The notes under the pieces: model-generated
What the model saw: only the letters and a program-made list of their open reading frames with translations
Database searches by the model: none
What the model was told of the DNA's origin: nothing
Translations under genes and position numbers: made by a program
Origin: Zygnema circumcarinatum
Taxonomy: Eukaryota; Streptophyta; Zygnematophyceae; Zygnematales; Zygnemataceae
DNA: 64,000 nt
Assembly (NCBI GenBank): GCA_037447605.1
Contig: CM074804.1
Span: 7,810,527-7,874,526 of the forward strand
Direction: 5' to 3'
Shown here: piece by piece, positions 37,542 through 50,553 of the stretch
How positions within the stretch are numbered: position 1 is the first letter of the stretch
Layout: every line of letters begins with the position of its first letter

Positions 37542-38044
37542 GACTGCTGACTGTACTAAAAGTCAAAGTTTCGTGTACGAATTCCGAATCGGGATCCGCG
37601 GCTTCGCCGGCCCCAGCCGTACCAAAATACGTACCTAGCCAAGGTCCTGGTTAATTCGCCCGACAGTCTTACTAAAATTGATTTGGCCATGGTCCCCTGC
37701 GTTCTAATTGCCATCCCTAGTCATAAATACATGATGCGCTGGATACTTCACGGCACATCGAACTGGTCAATACATCGCCAAATATTTCCACACGATATGC
37801 CATTAAATATCGCCACTTCTGAATCCGGTCGAATATCGTATCGAGATATTTCTCTCATGATACTCGATACGATACCCTGTTTGTGGATACTGTACAGTAT
37901 GGAGATACCATACGGACGGTACGGTACGGTCGTTCTTATCGCCGTGATTGGCTGGACCAGTACGGTACGCAGGGCGGCATTTTTAGGGTTGGAAGCCCTG
38001 ACGCTCTGCAGTTGCAGGTGCAAGAGTTACTACGGTAGCAGCAG

Positions 38045-38130
38045 AAATTTGAGGGCGAGGGGGAAAGGAGTGCAGGAGCGGAGGCTGAGGGAGGGAGGGA
38101 GGGAGGGAGGGGGAGGGAGAGCAGACTGTC
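38045..38130 (+). promoter_or_regulatory. GGGAGGGAGGGAGGG leader of the exportin-7 gene
   Basis: A purine tract with at least five GGG runs separated by single A (about 38091-38117) ends some 25 bp before the ATG at 38153. It meets the simple G-quadruplex pattern on the sense strand and probably lies in the 5' UTR. Confidence 0.4.
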
Positions 38131-38152
38131 ATGCTGATGCTCACACGAAGGC

Positions 38153-41100
38153 ATGGAGAGCCTGGCGCAACTCGAGACTCTTTGTGAAAGGCTGTACAAC
38201 TCACGAGATCCTGCGGAACGCTCACACGCCGAGCAGACTCTGCAGTGCTTTTCAGTGAACATCGATTACATTTCGCAGTGCCAGTACATACTTGACAACT
38301 CCACTTCACCTTATGCCCAGCATTTGGCAAGTTCAAGTCTTGTGAAGCAAGTCAGCGAGCATACTTTGGCTGTACAACTACGTCTGGATATAAGTAAGTG
38401 GTTTCGGACAACCGTTGGTCCACTCTCTTCTGCTTGCTCAAATCAATGTTCGGGAATGGAGTCTCAGTGGGGCATTGCAGCAAGCTGGCTCGAGGATTAC
38501 TAGTTCTTATGCCAAAGAGTCTATTCTCCCTTTCCTCAGTTACATCAAAGAGATGAAGAAGCGTCTGCATTCTGCAGGAAATTACGTAATCGCCTTTCTT
38601 GCAAAGAAGGGCCCGGAGACACAGCCATTTGTCACCTCTTCGTTGATCCAGTTGCTCTGCCGTGTTACCAAGCTAGGATGGTACGACGACGACCGCTTCA
38701 GAGATGTCGTGAAGGAGTCTATGAACTTTCTCACACAGGTATGGTTAGAATTAAGTACGGGCAGAAGAGTATTGCGCCAAGTGGAGTATAGAGATGAGCT
38801 GTTAACACGGCCTTCTTGTTCCACGTCAATTTGTTGAATATATGGCATTTTATCAGATAGTTATCAGATATAGGTATTGAGATTGAGCAATAGTCGTAAC
38901 TTTTCCTTTCCTTGAGCAAAACATTACCTTAAGAAGTCTAAAGTATATTGGAAATCCTTTGCAGCATCTCCTCTTTATTTACACAATTGTATTGCAAGTC
39001 AAGCTGAACTTTCAAGATGCAAGCTCAATGGAGAACCTTGATTAAGAAATTTCAGCATTAACTTGATCCCACTCATCGGCAGCCACTTGGTGATGCTTTA
39101 TAAACATTCAAAGCTTTAGGGATATCTTGTTATAGTGCCAACATTCAACTCTTTGTTGGTTTAAGTCCAACCACACGTTTTTGGCGTACAGGCAACTGTG
39201 GAGCACTTCTATATTGGCTTAAAAATTCTCAACCAGCTGGTGGCGGAAATGAATCAGGCAGGTCTAACCTTATGGCCACACAAGTGACTTCAAACCCCTG
39301 ACTTCCTAAATGGGTTGAGGACACACTGTATACCTGATCAGCAGATCTCGTGTCTTCCAGATAGTTTATATCTGGACGTCGTGGCCATGCTCGTTTTAGT
39401 CGTAAACACCATTTGATCGGAGAGTGGCAACCAAGAATTTTCATGCAATATCCTAAGTCATTTTTTACCTTTTGCTTGCAGGCCAACCCAGGACGCTCTT
39501 TGACACATCACAGAAAGACTGCCTGTTCCTTTCGTGACCTATCTTTGTTTCAAATTTTTCAAATTTCCTTGACATCCCTAAGGCAGCTTCAGACTGATGG
39601 TCAGTGATTCATCTATGCATGCGCATGTAGGGCTGGTTGCTGGTAGTGATGTAGTCAACTATCTCCTTTCATGGTTGATGAGTTTAGTGGCAAGCAAATG
39701 CAGTTCATGCGCAACTGTATGACCTAGGATATACTAGTTTCCTTTGTATTGTAAAGTATACATATCTGAAGTTGAGATAGATTTGACTTCGTTTAGATTT
39801 GACTTTGTTCCTTTGTTTTATGACAGCTGATGATAGGTTGCGCGAGCAAGCCGTTGTCCTCGCTCTTAAATGCCTCTCCTTCGATTTTGTGGGCACATCT
39901 TTGGACGAAAGCTCCGAAGATCTGGGAACTATCCAGGTTCATACTCACGTGCCCCCTTTTAATGACATGAAGGCAAATCAATCAATAATTGTCAATCATC
40001 ACTCGGTTGGTTTCTTTGAGCCAGCCAAGTCGGTTTTGTTATTGCAGTTGGTGGAATTGTGATCTAGCTAGTTCTTGTTCTTGTGATTCACAAGATACTG
40101 GAACTAAAACCGTGACAGCAACTCTTATTGTTTCCAGATTCCATCTTCTTGGAGGCCCCTTTTGGAAGATTCTGCGACTATGCAGTTGTTTTTTGACTAT
40201 TACGCCAAAACTAAGCCACCCTTGTCAAATCAGGTAAGTTTCTTTTTATTGCTAATGATGCTTATAGGAATGCGGTTGAAACTCCTTCATGGTGACATTA
40301 CCTGGATTTCTATGCTGATATTCTTCCTATCTAATCTGTCTTGCAAGTATACTACATAGGTATAACTTTTGCAATGAGTTACGACTTGCTTTATATGCAT
40401 GGCTAGGATTGGAGAAAGTCATGTTTCATTTTTTTTTTATTCACTATCTAGATCCTCGGTATGACAAAGCCTTGATATAGTTGAACTGTCCTGTGAGCTT
40501 TATTTGTTGTTCCATAATGCTCGCACTGTTGCAATCATCTGTAGATCATACAGTATAGGTATCTTCATTTTATTAGGAGTGTATCAAGGCTATAATTGTG
40601 GATAGGAAATTTAAAACTGATTTGTTTGACAATAAAAAAATGGTGAAAATGATTCATTATCGCAATGCAGTGATTTTCTCAGTCCATAAGCTATTTCTGT
40701 GTTATGAATACTTCTTGGGTAACCTGCTGAGATGTAATTGATGGAGGTACAGTAGTTGTTGCTAAATTTTGGCTCTGCTCAATTTTATCGTTAATAAAGT
40801 CATTGCCGGAATAATTCCAGTGGGTTTACCTTCTGAGTGCAGGCGTTAGAGTGCCTCGTGCGCCTTGCATCTGTCAGAAGGTCATTGTTTTCTGGAGAAG
40901 CGGAGCGCTTGAAATTTTTGGGTCATCTTATGAGTGGAACGAGAGAAATTCTTCGCACCCAGCAAGGTGAGTTGAGGATGAGCTTGTTGACAGGCTGGGA
41001 AATTGCTCTCAGTTTACTCATCATTGGTTGGTCTTCCAGAACGTTGTGGAATGAAGATATCGCCTGGAGCATTGCTGGTGATTCTGACCTTTGGCTATCC

Positions 41101-44100
41101 TTGTTTCTGCAAAAGTGGAAATCTGCTTTCTTGCTAGGCTACGGATATCAATTCTTAAATCTCTTTTCTATACGTAGATCTTACCACACTCTGGGTTGCA
41201 GAGAAGGTTTTATGCATCAGTATTTTCTTTAACTTACGTGGTCACTCACAAATCTGCAAAGGTGCCAGGGCTAGGCGAGCATGAGAATTACCATGAGTAT
41301 TGCCGCCTCCTAGGACGGCTGAAGACAAATTATCAGGTGAGCATAGGAGTTTGGCTGCGGGGGTGCGTCCTACTCTGACTATTTCTGATTAGTGGAATGA
41401 GTGGCCTGGTTCATATTGTCCGCTCTCTCGCATAGGCTGATCGTAAGTTGAGTTCTGTGCATTGGCTGCTATCGTGTAGCATGTGGCATGTGTGGATGAT
41501 GAGAGATCATAGTGCAGCTGCATCCTCATGAATAGTTGGTCGGGGGAGGGGCTGAATGAGTCTATTTGAATTCATGCAATTGAATGCCCATTTTTTTTAG
41601 CTGATTGAGATACAAGTGGAATGAATGTGAATAGCTGTCGGAGCTTGTAAACGTGGAGAATTACGGCGACTGGGTTCGACTTGTAGCTGAATTCACCATT
41701 CAATCACTTCAGTCATGGCAGGTGAGCGGAGCTATCCACTGTGTAGCGAGAGTCTAGTCGGAGGAGCATTTTGTCCAGCAATTGTCAATTGTTTCCGTTT
41801 TCTTCTCCATGTTGAGGACCTCTCCTTTGTTGGTATCAAGGTTAATGTGGGCCAGTCAGACTGGAGCACCACGATTATGTTTGCAATCACAATGTTTAGC
41901 TAGGTGCAATATTGAAAACAGGGCCTTGCCAGCAACATTCATTTCCCAACGAGGAGCTTGCCAAGGAACTTAGTTGTACTATCGTAAGGAGCTTTAGGGG
42001 CTTTAGTGACTTTAGAGGCTCATTAGAGGCTTTGTATGCAACGACAACGAAGCCAAGCTGGGAACGTTGAGCTGTTGCTCTAGAGTTCTGAAGTGCTGTG
42101 GTGGTTATACGTAAATTCCAGCTTAATGCCACCTTGGAGTTCTCTTATGTCTACCAAGAGCTACGAATGGTTTTCTATTCGTTTAAAAATGGGGAAGATG
42201 CCTGAGAGGTGAAAGTTTTGTGGGTCGTTGTGGATGGCTGCAGTGGGCAAGCGGCAGTGTTTACTACCTGCTTGGGCTATGGTCCAGGCTTGTCTCGTCC
42301 ATGCCGTATCTGAAGAGTGACTCGCCGAGCCTTTTGGAAAGTTATGTGCCTAAAATCACAGAAGCGTACATTACCTCAAGGCTAGACTCTGTACAGGTAT
42401 ACATTCGACGTCTTTGACGTTTCCTGTGGATGCTTCTAAATATCTTGATTGTGAGTTTGGCTGTGCATGTTGTTTGACCGAAGCAACCGGTTAGCCTGCT
42501 CCAACTCTGTCGTGTAACATGGGGTCTTTCCTTAGTCAGCCTTGTATATCTCTCAAGTGCTGTAGCTTCCCCGTGCGGATGATGTTTTGGACTCCATTCG
42601 CATGCTTTATTTTGCTAGAAATCAACCCAATCCAATGTATGGTGCGTTCAAACCTTACGAAGATTTAGACTTCTTGTTTCTGCAGGCTGTGCTTCAAAAC
42701 AACATCCCTGAAGATCCTTTGGACAATGAGGAGCAACTGCAAGACCAACTAGACAGTCTACCATATCTGTGCCGGTTTCAGGCAAGCAATTTTGGCCAAA
42801 TCCTATATTTATCTCCTTCGGTGAATGTGAAGCCAACACATGGCAGCTGTAAATGCAGCTTAATGTGGGCATCGTCGTCTGAGGTCATTCCAATAGTTTG
42901 TGATGACTTCTGTGATGGAGGAGGCTTTTTTGTTTCATTCGTTGACCACAAAGAAATGCTTGTGGCCATTGGCAAAGCCTCGATTGCTATCAGAGTCGTC
43001 TCCTATGATTCGTCGAATGGAGGCAATTTCCTGTGATTTGTACTTTCATGATTGTAATGCTTATGCAATTTTTCATGTAAGATTTTTTTTCCGTTAGATT
43101 GCCAACATTCGTTCGCCTTCACTGTTTTTGCAGTATGAGAAAACAAGCAAGTACATTATCGCCCTCCTGGAGCCCGTTTTACAAGCTTTCACTGTAAGTT
43201 TCAACTCTTGCCATTTCTTCGAAGTTACTGTGGAAGGTAGGTCAGTTACTGTTGTGGAACTGAGGTTGCGGAAGACCGCGAGATCTACCTTGACCTATAC
43301 ATTTTTGTCGTTTCATGCATGTGTCTGGAACACAGTCCTTTCTTCTAAACTTCTTACATTTCTACGTTTCTCGTTCCTGTGTTGTATGTGCCGTGAAGCA
43401 CCGCCACTTATAGTCAAGGTTTAGTTCGTATACAAAAAAATGCTTGACTCGTGCAAGCACTGTTGCAACAAGTATTCTGATTTGTTCAGAACATACGAGG
43501 ATTTTAGACTTGTGCATTAATGCTTTCCTCATGTTTCCCCTCCTTGCAGGAAGCAGCCAGAATACAGCCGGGACCTGACAGCAACACCGTACAGGTCATG
43601 GAAGGACAGCTGACGTGGCTGGTCCACATTATTGGCGCCATTGTGAGAGGCAGGCTCAGCTCAAGCAGGTTGTGACCACTCCGTGGTAGTAGTCCAAGAT
43701 TTCTGTGAATGGCTTGCTGGTCTATATCAATTCACCAATTTGTGCTTCTTTCAGCTCGTGGCTGCTTAAGTGGAAGTAACTTCATAAGCTGGCTTTCAGT
43801 TTCTTCTAATCACATTTTCAGAAGCTCATAACAATTTGCTGCATTGTTCTTTGCAGTGCAGAGTCCCAGGAAGTAATTGATGGTGAGCTGGCTGCTCGTG
43901 TCTTTCAGCTTATCCAGGTCACAGACACAGGATCCCACTGCCAGGTAGGATGCAGGCAAGTGCCAGTTTAACAGCCCTTCTTGCTTCTTGATCCTTCTTG
44001 AAATGTATAAACTTAACTCATTTTGAAGTTCTAAGCGCTTGCTATAAGCCACTGCTGAGTCTGCTGCAATGGTACAATTCAATGCTCTATATATCTCTAT

Positions 44101-47100
44101 ATATCTCTATATATGCTGCTTACAATGCTCTTCTAAGGCCATCTCAGCTTTATCGATTGACTGGTTTAGCATAGTAGGTATTGGATATGAATAACTTCCA
44201 GTTTCTTTTTCCAAACACTTCTATGGCTGTCTCTAAATTGTGGACTAATTGACTGGTATGCAGCGGTATCATCACCGAAGCAAACAACGCCTTGACCTTG
44301 CGATCCTGTCATTTTTCCAAAACTTCAGGCGAGTCTATGTGGGAGATCAAGCCATGCATTCGTCAAAGGTGAGAGTATCATTAGTACCAAGTGTTGAATT
44401 GATGTCGTACCATTAGCTAGTGTGTAATTCGATTGCTATGCAAGACATATTTACTTTCCTGGTGGGCAATGTATGTAATCGTTTTTCTGATGGCAGTTTG
44501 TGGGTGCACTTGTGGTAAGTCTCACGTCCTGCTTGGAGACATTTTGAGCTTGTTGTTTGATGCTATTCGTCTACTGAATGTCTGCTACATGTTTTTCCTG
44601 TCACTTGCCGGGACAGTCGCTATATACTCGGCTGACCGAACTGCTCGGTTTGCAAGATCACCTTATGGTACTTAATGTGACGATCAGGAAGATTGCAACC
44701 AACCTGAAGTGCTACACGCAGGTATGCATGCAGTTTATTGGTTTCATGGAGAGTGGGTCAACGCGATTGTAACATTTAAGCTAACTTGATACTGGAATCC
44801 AGCAATTAAACCTCCTTCAATGCGGGTTTTCCCAAATGGTTTTTGGTCGTAGATGTCAAATGTCCGTGCATTTGCCTTCTGACCAATTGCATTGGTAACT
44901 TGAGACACCCGTTTGTAGCTGAAAAGGAGTCAGTCCAATGTTCTGGGTCTTGTTGTCAATGTTACGCTCACTTCCCAACCCAATCTTTGAATTGCTGAAG
45001 AGTTGTATCCAACATTCTCATTGATGAACCGCCATGCTCACGCTATTTGTGAATAATCGTCAAATTGTAGCCTGAAGCTGAAGCAGGCGGCGGTGGCCTT
45101 TTTTATAGGCACCATTGTAGGCATATAAAGGAATGGGCCAAGAGAAGCTGTCATTATATTGTCTCCATTGTTGGAGATGGTGTTGACTGATATCGTTTTT
45201 GTACATAACTGTACCATGTGAGTTGATGTCTTGACTGTGGGTTTTTGTCTAGTGCTGTGCAGTGCGAGGAAGTAATTGAGCAGACGCTTAACCTTTTTCA
45301 GGAACTCGCAGCAGGGTAAGCTGAAGAACTGGGCCTTTTCTGGCAACCTCCCAGCTTCAGATTGTGGCTTCGCTTTGTTGTTTCAGGTGTAGTGTTTGAG
45401 GTGTAGACTGTTTTGCTTGCCTTCTCACGAAGGGGACACTTTGTGTGCCATTTGGGTGATTCAGGTACATGAGCGGCAAGCTACTTTTGAAATTAGATGC
45501 TGTCAATTTCATATTAGGAAACCACACGGTATGCTTTCGATGTTCCTTTGGCTCCAGACTTCTTTTTGTCAGCTCTGATGTTGACGACGGACACTTTTCT
45601 TATGGCTTAGAAGTGAATGATGCCTAGGTTGTTTTCTCATACTTGCATCGATAGGCTCAAACGGAATCATTGGTTATGGAAAAAATTGATTTTGGCCCTC
45701 AATGAACCATCCAAGGCGGAAGAACAGAATAAGTATGGTCGCTTTCTGTAGCTGTTTCCCAAATACTTGATTGGAGGTTTCTATCTGCATAGCTCCGGGT
45801 TCTTTGTATAAGCGAATTGTGTATGACCAGTGGCTTATTGAACACAGCCGGGGAACAAAACGAACAAATTGTATTGATTTCCTTGTTGTATACAAAACGT
45901 TAACGGGTGCTTCTGTTCTGTGAAATGTTACAGCGAGAACATTTTCCGTTTTTGGATGAATATAGTAGCTCCCGAAATCGGACTATTTTTTACTTCACGC
46001 TGGGTAGATTACTTTTCATGGAAGACAGTCCGGCAAAGTTTAAGGCCTTCATTGCCCCCTTACAACAAGTGAGCCCTCCCATTTTTGCAGGATTTTTTTT
46101 TGTGCTCACATAAATTACTGTGGTGCTAGGCAGAAGGATACTGAGATCCATGGATACTGGATGATTCCCTTCAAAAATGTGAACAGGTCGTTAAATTTTT
46201 AAATTTTATCTCCCGTTATTGATGTAGTGACAGTTGAGGAATGGATTAATGGATTATTTTCTGTCCTGATCTGTTCTGTTCTGTGTCGTTCTGATTATTA
46301 TTACTGGCACAACATATCATCTTTCTTCTTTCACTATGACTTGCAGAAATGGCTAGAGTCTCCTGTTGTGATTGTAACCCGAGTTCAAAATGCCATATTG
46401 CAGGTCTTAGTTAATTTGGAGGCAACCCCAGCTGTTTCATTCAGGTCAGACTTAGTGAAATTCGCAATTATCGGCCTCATGCGGGACTTACGGGGTATTG
46501 CAATGGCCACCAACAGGTAAGCAAAACTCTCGAACTTGTTTTTCCTTTGTAGCGAACCAGGGCATGCTGTGCTTGCATGTACATCTACGTTCTTCGCATC
46601 CACGTTTGTCCATTTAGGACTTGGACCTATTACAATTGAGCCAAAAGCATTCTGTATCTATTCACACAGTAAAGTAGAACGTATACCCATGAAAGTTGTT
46701 GGACCTTCTCCCTGCAAATCCCGGAGCAGTTCATAGTTAGGACATGGCTTATGAAATAGACCATATTCTATATGTTTTCCAAATCGCACCTACTCCTTTT
46801 AGTTAGCGACTCTATTTCGTCGTAAAGATCCTCTGCCCCTCTTCGACTTGGACAAGTTCTTGAAGAGGCAGCAAAGTCTCTCTTGCTCCGTATATTAGTT
46901 GTTGAATCAGTGTGATTATCCTAATGAGCAGAGAGTCTGTTATCACGGCCCTGCACGTTGGTTGTACTCTTATCCACTGCAATTGCGTGGATTTTGACAG
47001 CCGAAGAACGTACGGTCTTCTGTTTGAATGGCTGTACCCTGCACACACGCCTTTACTACTGCGGGCCGTGGAAACCTGGACTGACACACCGGAGGTAATT

Positions 47101-50100
47101 CTACATGACAGAAGCTCTCTCTCTCTCTTCCCCCCCCCCCCCCCNNNNNNNNNNCTCTCTCTTCCCCCCCCCCCCCCCCTTCTCTCTTCTTGAGTTCCTT
47201 GCTTGGCTAGGGAGTACGCATGTGCTAAGTTGACAAAAACTAGACCTTTTGGTAGAGGTTTCATTTGGAGGATTGTTGGTTGGTGAGAGATTAAAGGACT
47301 ATTTTTTGTCGAACAAAAAGCAGTTTTCCAGTTTTAGGAGTTCGTTTAAGCGCATTCCTTTGTTTTTTAACTTTAGGAAGGTTATATTTCCGTGCCGATT
47401 CTTGCCATGGTGCTGCTGCTTTGCTGTGTACTCCCTACTGTATACTGCACATCCATGCTTCATGTGTCTAGCATGAATGTATGTGTCTCGCTCACAGCGA
47501 CTTAAATGGAGTCGTTCGGTCCCTTATGTTGTGTAAATTCGTGTCACTACACCTATGAACAAACGAGTTTTATGCAACATTGTTCTTCCTCAGTGATCAG
47601 TACCTTCGGACAAGCTAACTTCGGAACCTTGTCTCTCTATTGCTTGAGATTTCTTCTGCAGGTCACCACCCCTTTGTTGAAGTTCATGGCAGAGTTTGTG
47701 GTCAACAAGACACAAAGACTAACCTTCGATTCCTCTTCCCCCAACGGCATCCTTCTTTTTAGAGAAGTGAGCAAACTGATCGTGGCCTATGGCTCACGAG
47801 TTCTACAGCTTCCAGCAACTTCAGACCCTTACACGTACAAGTACAAGGGCATTTGGATTGCGCTAACCATTCTTACCAGAGGTGAATAGCATCCCTCTTT
47901 ACTGCCCGTCTCGTGGAAGTTTAAGTTGCCTTCATAGTGAAGTTCATTTACCAGTATTTTGTTGCCTTCAATGCTGACGCTTGGTCTATTCTATATGCTA
48001 GTAGGTCAAATGGGGCTCCTTCAAATTTTGTATACTCCGTCTCAATGAATGCACGTAGTGTGTGTGCTTCGATGGCTGTCCGTTCGTGGCTGGTTGCAAA
48101 GAGGAGATGCATATCAACTTCCATATATCAGCCCACTTGCTCGTGTGTGAAGATTACTATGATTGAAAACTCCAGTTGTTCATTGACCTTTGTTGAATCG
48201 AAAAAGTGCTCCTGTGCCTCATTTGCCACTTGCAAACTAGTGTCACGTGTCCCGCAGCATACGCCCGAGAGAAAGACATAATCTGAGGGAACCGATCTGT
48301 TGTCTTGCAGCTCTTGCGGGAAATTATGTCAATTTTGGAGTTTTTGAGTTATATGGAGATCGAGCTCTATCGGACTCACTTGATGTTGGGCTCAAGATGT
48401 CTCTTGCAATACCTTTGTCTGACATAATGGCATTTCGGAAGGTATTTTCTTCCTTCCCTTTCACCCCATCCTCCTCCATTGTTCGTGTCATTCTACAGCA
48501 TGGTAGACATGTGCACTTATTGCAAGTTTGCCGAGAAGTGATGCTGACTTAAAATAGTAATTTTTGTATTGTGTTGGATGATCTCCAGTCGTTTTGAGCC
48601 CTTAAAGATTAAAAAAAACTCCGCAGACAGCATGTTTGCAGTACATTGCCGTTGGGGCTGCTTCGCTGCAGGAGAGCAGAGAAAAATCATTGTTGTTCTA
48701 CAGTTTCAAAGCTTGATTGAGCTTTTGAGAATGCATTCATCTGGATTCGTGCCTTTACTAGGTGTAGAATGTGTTTTTCTGATTGGCTGCCTACGTTCGC
48801 AGCTTGCAAGGGCATACTTCGCCTTATTGGAGGTCCTGTGCCACAATCATACAACAGTCGTTGTGAACTTGGACACGTCTACATTCAGCCACATAGTCGG
48901 GTCGTTGGAGACTGGTCTCAAATGCCTCGATGTCAGCATATCCTCGCAGGTACTATGCCTTTCTGTCCCCATGGCTCTCACTACTGCTGATATTTCCACC
49001 TTAGAGCTGCTGCCCTATATCCAACAGCAGATAAGCATTTCCACCTTAGAGCGAGTCTGTCGTGGTTCTAAACACAACTCTCTTTGTGTGGTTTTTCAAG
49101 TTTGGCTTCTGACTTCAATATGCAGCACTTTCTGACACTTCTAGCTTCGTCTATGTATCAGAGGTCTGTTACAGAACACTCCTTAGATTTAATCGAATAC
49201 TGTCGCGAACACTCTCTATGTCTGAGCAGCTGATGAAGCAGGATTCAACACACCAACCACCATTTTGATTCGTATCAAACGCCGCTTGCTCTTTCACTTA
49301 AGAAGTCTGTGGCTACTGTTTGCTTGATATCATATTTCCTTCTCGTGTGAAACAGTGTGCCGCGGCTGTGGATAATTTGGCTGCTTTCTACTTCAACCAT
49401 ATCACATGTGGAGAAGCTCCTACTTCCCCAGCACCTTTCAACATGGCAAAGCACATTGCAAAATGCCCCACCCTCCTTGCGGAGGTCAGTTTGCTTCTTC
49501 AACTCGTCGTCCTTAAATAGAAACTGCTGGAAGCCCTTCAAACATCCCTTGGCCTTCCATTTCCTTGCCGCATCTGTCTAATTATTCGTAACGCTTTCTC
49601 TCAGTCCAAAATCGTCCACATGGATGCTTTGGAGGGTTTTAGCCGCACGGCCTTAGTTCAGAGTCTACAGGATAAATCTAAGATCGCTCTCTCGAGCAGT
49701 CGGTCCCTTTTAGGCTTTCCAATTTGTCTCAGAAGGAGAGTAGAAATATGGCCGAGCCGTAGTTGAGCATTTTTGTGACCTTTTTTGTCCTGTTTGTTCG
49801 CTTGTTGCAGATTTTGAAGTCACTTTTTGAAATTGTGTTGTTTGAGGATTGCGCCAACCAGTGGAGTTTGAGCCGGCCTATGCTCAGCCTCATCTTGATC
49901 AATGAGCAGGTGGGCTACTGTCACGGTCAGATTCGCATCAATTGCTCACTTCAGTATGATGAAGGAGTCTGTGACTTAACTTTCGAGTTCTGCTTGCGCG
50001 GTGTGCTTTGTGCACTTAGTACTGAGTGTTGTGCGCAGGTAGGGTGTGACCACATGTCACATTGTAGACGCATCTTTTCACTCACTGCCTCCCACTTGTA

Positions 50101-50553
50101 TACAGCCCTCTCAGTGATTGTGCCTTTGTTGATTTTCTCTCCTGTTGGCGTCTCTCTAATGGCTCTTGTCCTCTTCTGTACGCAGCATTTTAATGAACTC
50201 AAGTTGCAGATCCTCACTTCTCAGGTTTGCTGCTCGCCCTATGCTGCCAGGGGGCGCCTGTTCCGTCACAATGTGCTCGCTTTTGCTTTCATGTTTACAA
50301 GCTGCTTAAAGTTTGATAGTCTCCTTGCTTGACTGTAGTGGAGGGAGAGGGAGAGGGAGAGGGAGGTGTTTTAACTCCATCCAGCCACTGACACGCTCAA
50401 CAAAAACTGGTGCAGCCGGCGGATCAGAGGGAGCGATTGGCGGGGTGCTTTGACAAGCTCATGACGGACGTGTCGCGGACGTTGGAACCCAAGAATCGCG
50501 ACAAGTTCACGCAGAACCTCACCGTGTTCCGGCACGACTTCCGAGCTAAGTAG
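38153..50553 (+). CDS. XPO7: Exportin-7 (RanBP16-type karyopherin; 28 exons, 1052 aa)
   Basis: RanGTP-binding nuclear transport receptor of the importin-beta superfamily, built of HEAT-type repeats. Matches plant exportin-7 over its whole length: start MESLAQLETLCERLYN; QPFVTSSLIQLLCRVTKLGW; ALKCLSFDFVGTS; SSSPNGILLFREVSKLIVAY; FEDCANQWSLSRPMLSLILI; end DKFTQNLTVFRHDFRAK. Exons: 38153-38393, 38578-38738, 39192-39257, 39482-39599, 39827-39936, 40138-40233, 40843-40966, 41269-41336, 41635-41721, 42244-42396, 42686-42781, 43134-43193, 43550-43668, 43857-43944, 44264-44368, 44617-44721, 45263-45315, 45465-45528, 45934-46068, 46404-46516, 47001-47094, 47662-47881, 48311-48441, 48803-48949, 49356-49484, 49811-49909, 50186-50224, 50416-50553. 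Introns 3 and 11 appear to start with GC. The length equals that of a normal plant exportin-7, so the gene looks complete and intact. The intron after 47094 contains an assembly gap. Confidence 0.95.
47145..47154. other. Assembly gap (10 N) inside an exportin-7 intron
   Basis: Ten N between two CTCTCTT-poly-C runs (47113-47144 and 47155-47179). The flanks look like the same sequence repeated, so the gap may be artificial or a collapsed low-complexity run. Confidence 0.99.

Noticed and set aside
37683..38258. 191-codon plus-strand frame overlapping the exportin-7 start
   Set aside because: It runs in another frame through the purine leader and exon 1 of exportin-7, whose frame is strongly supported.
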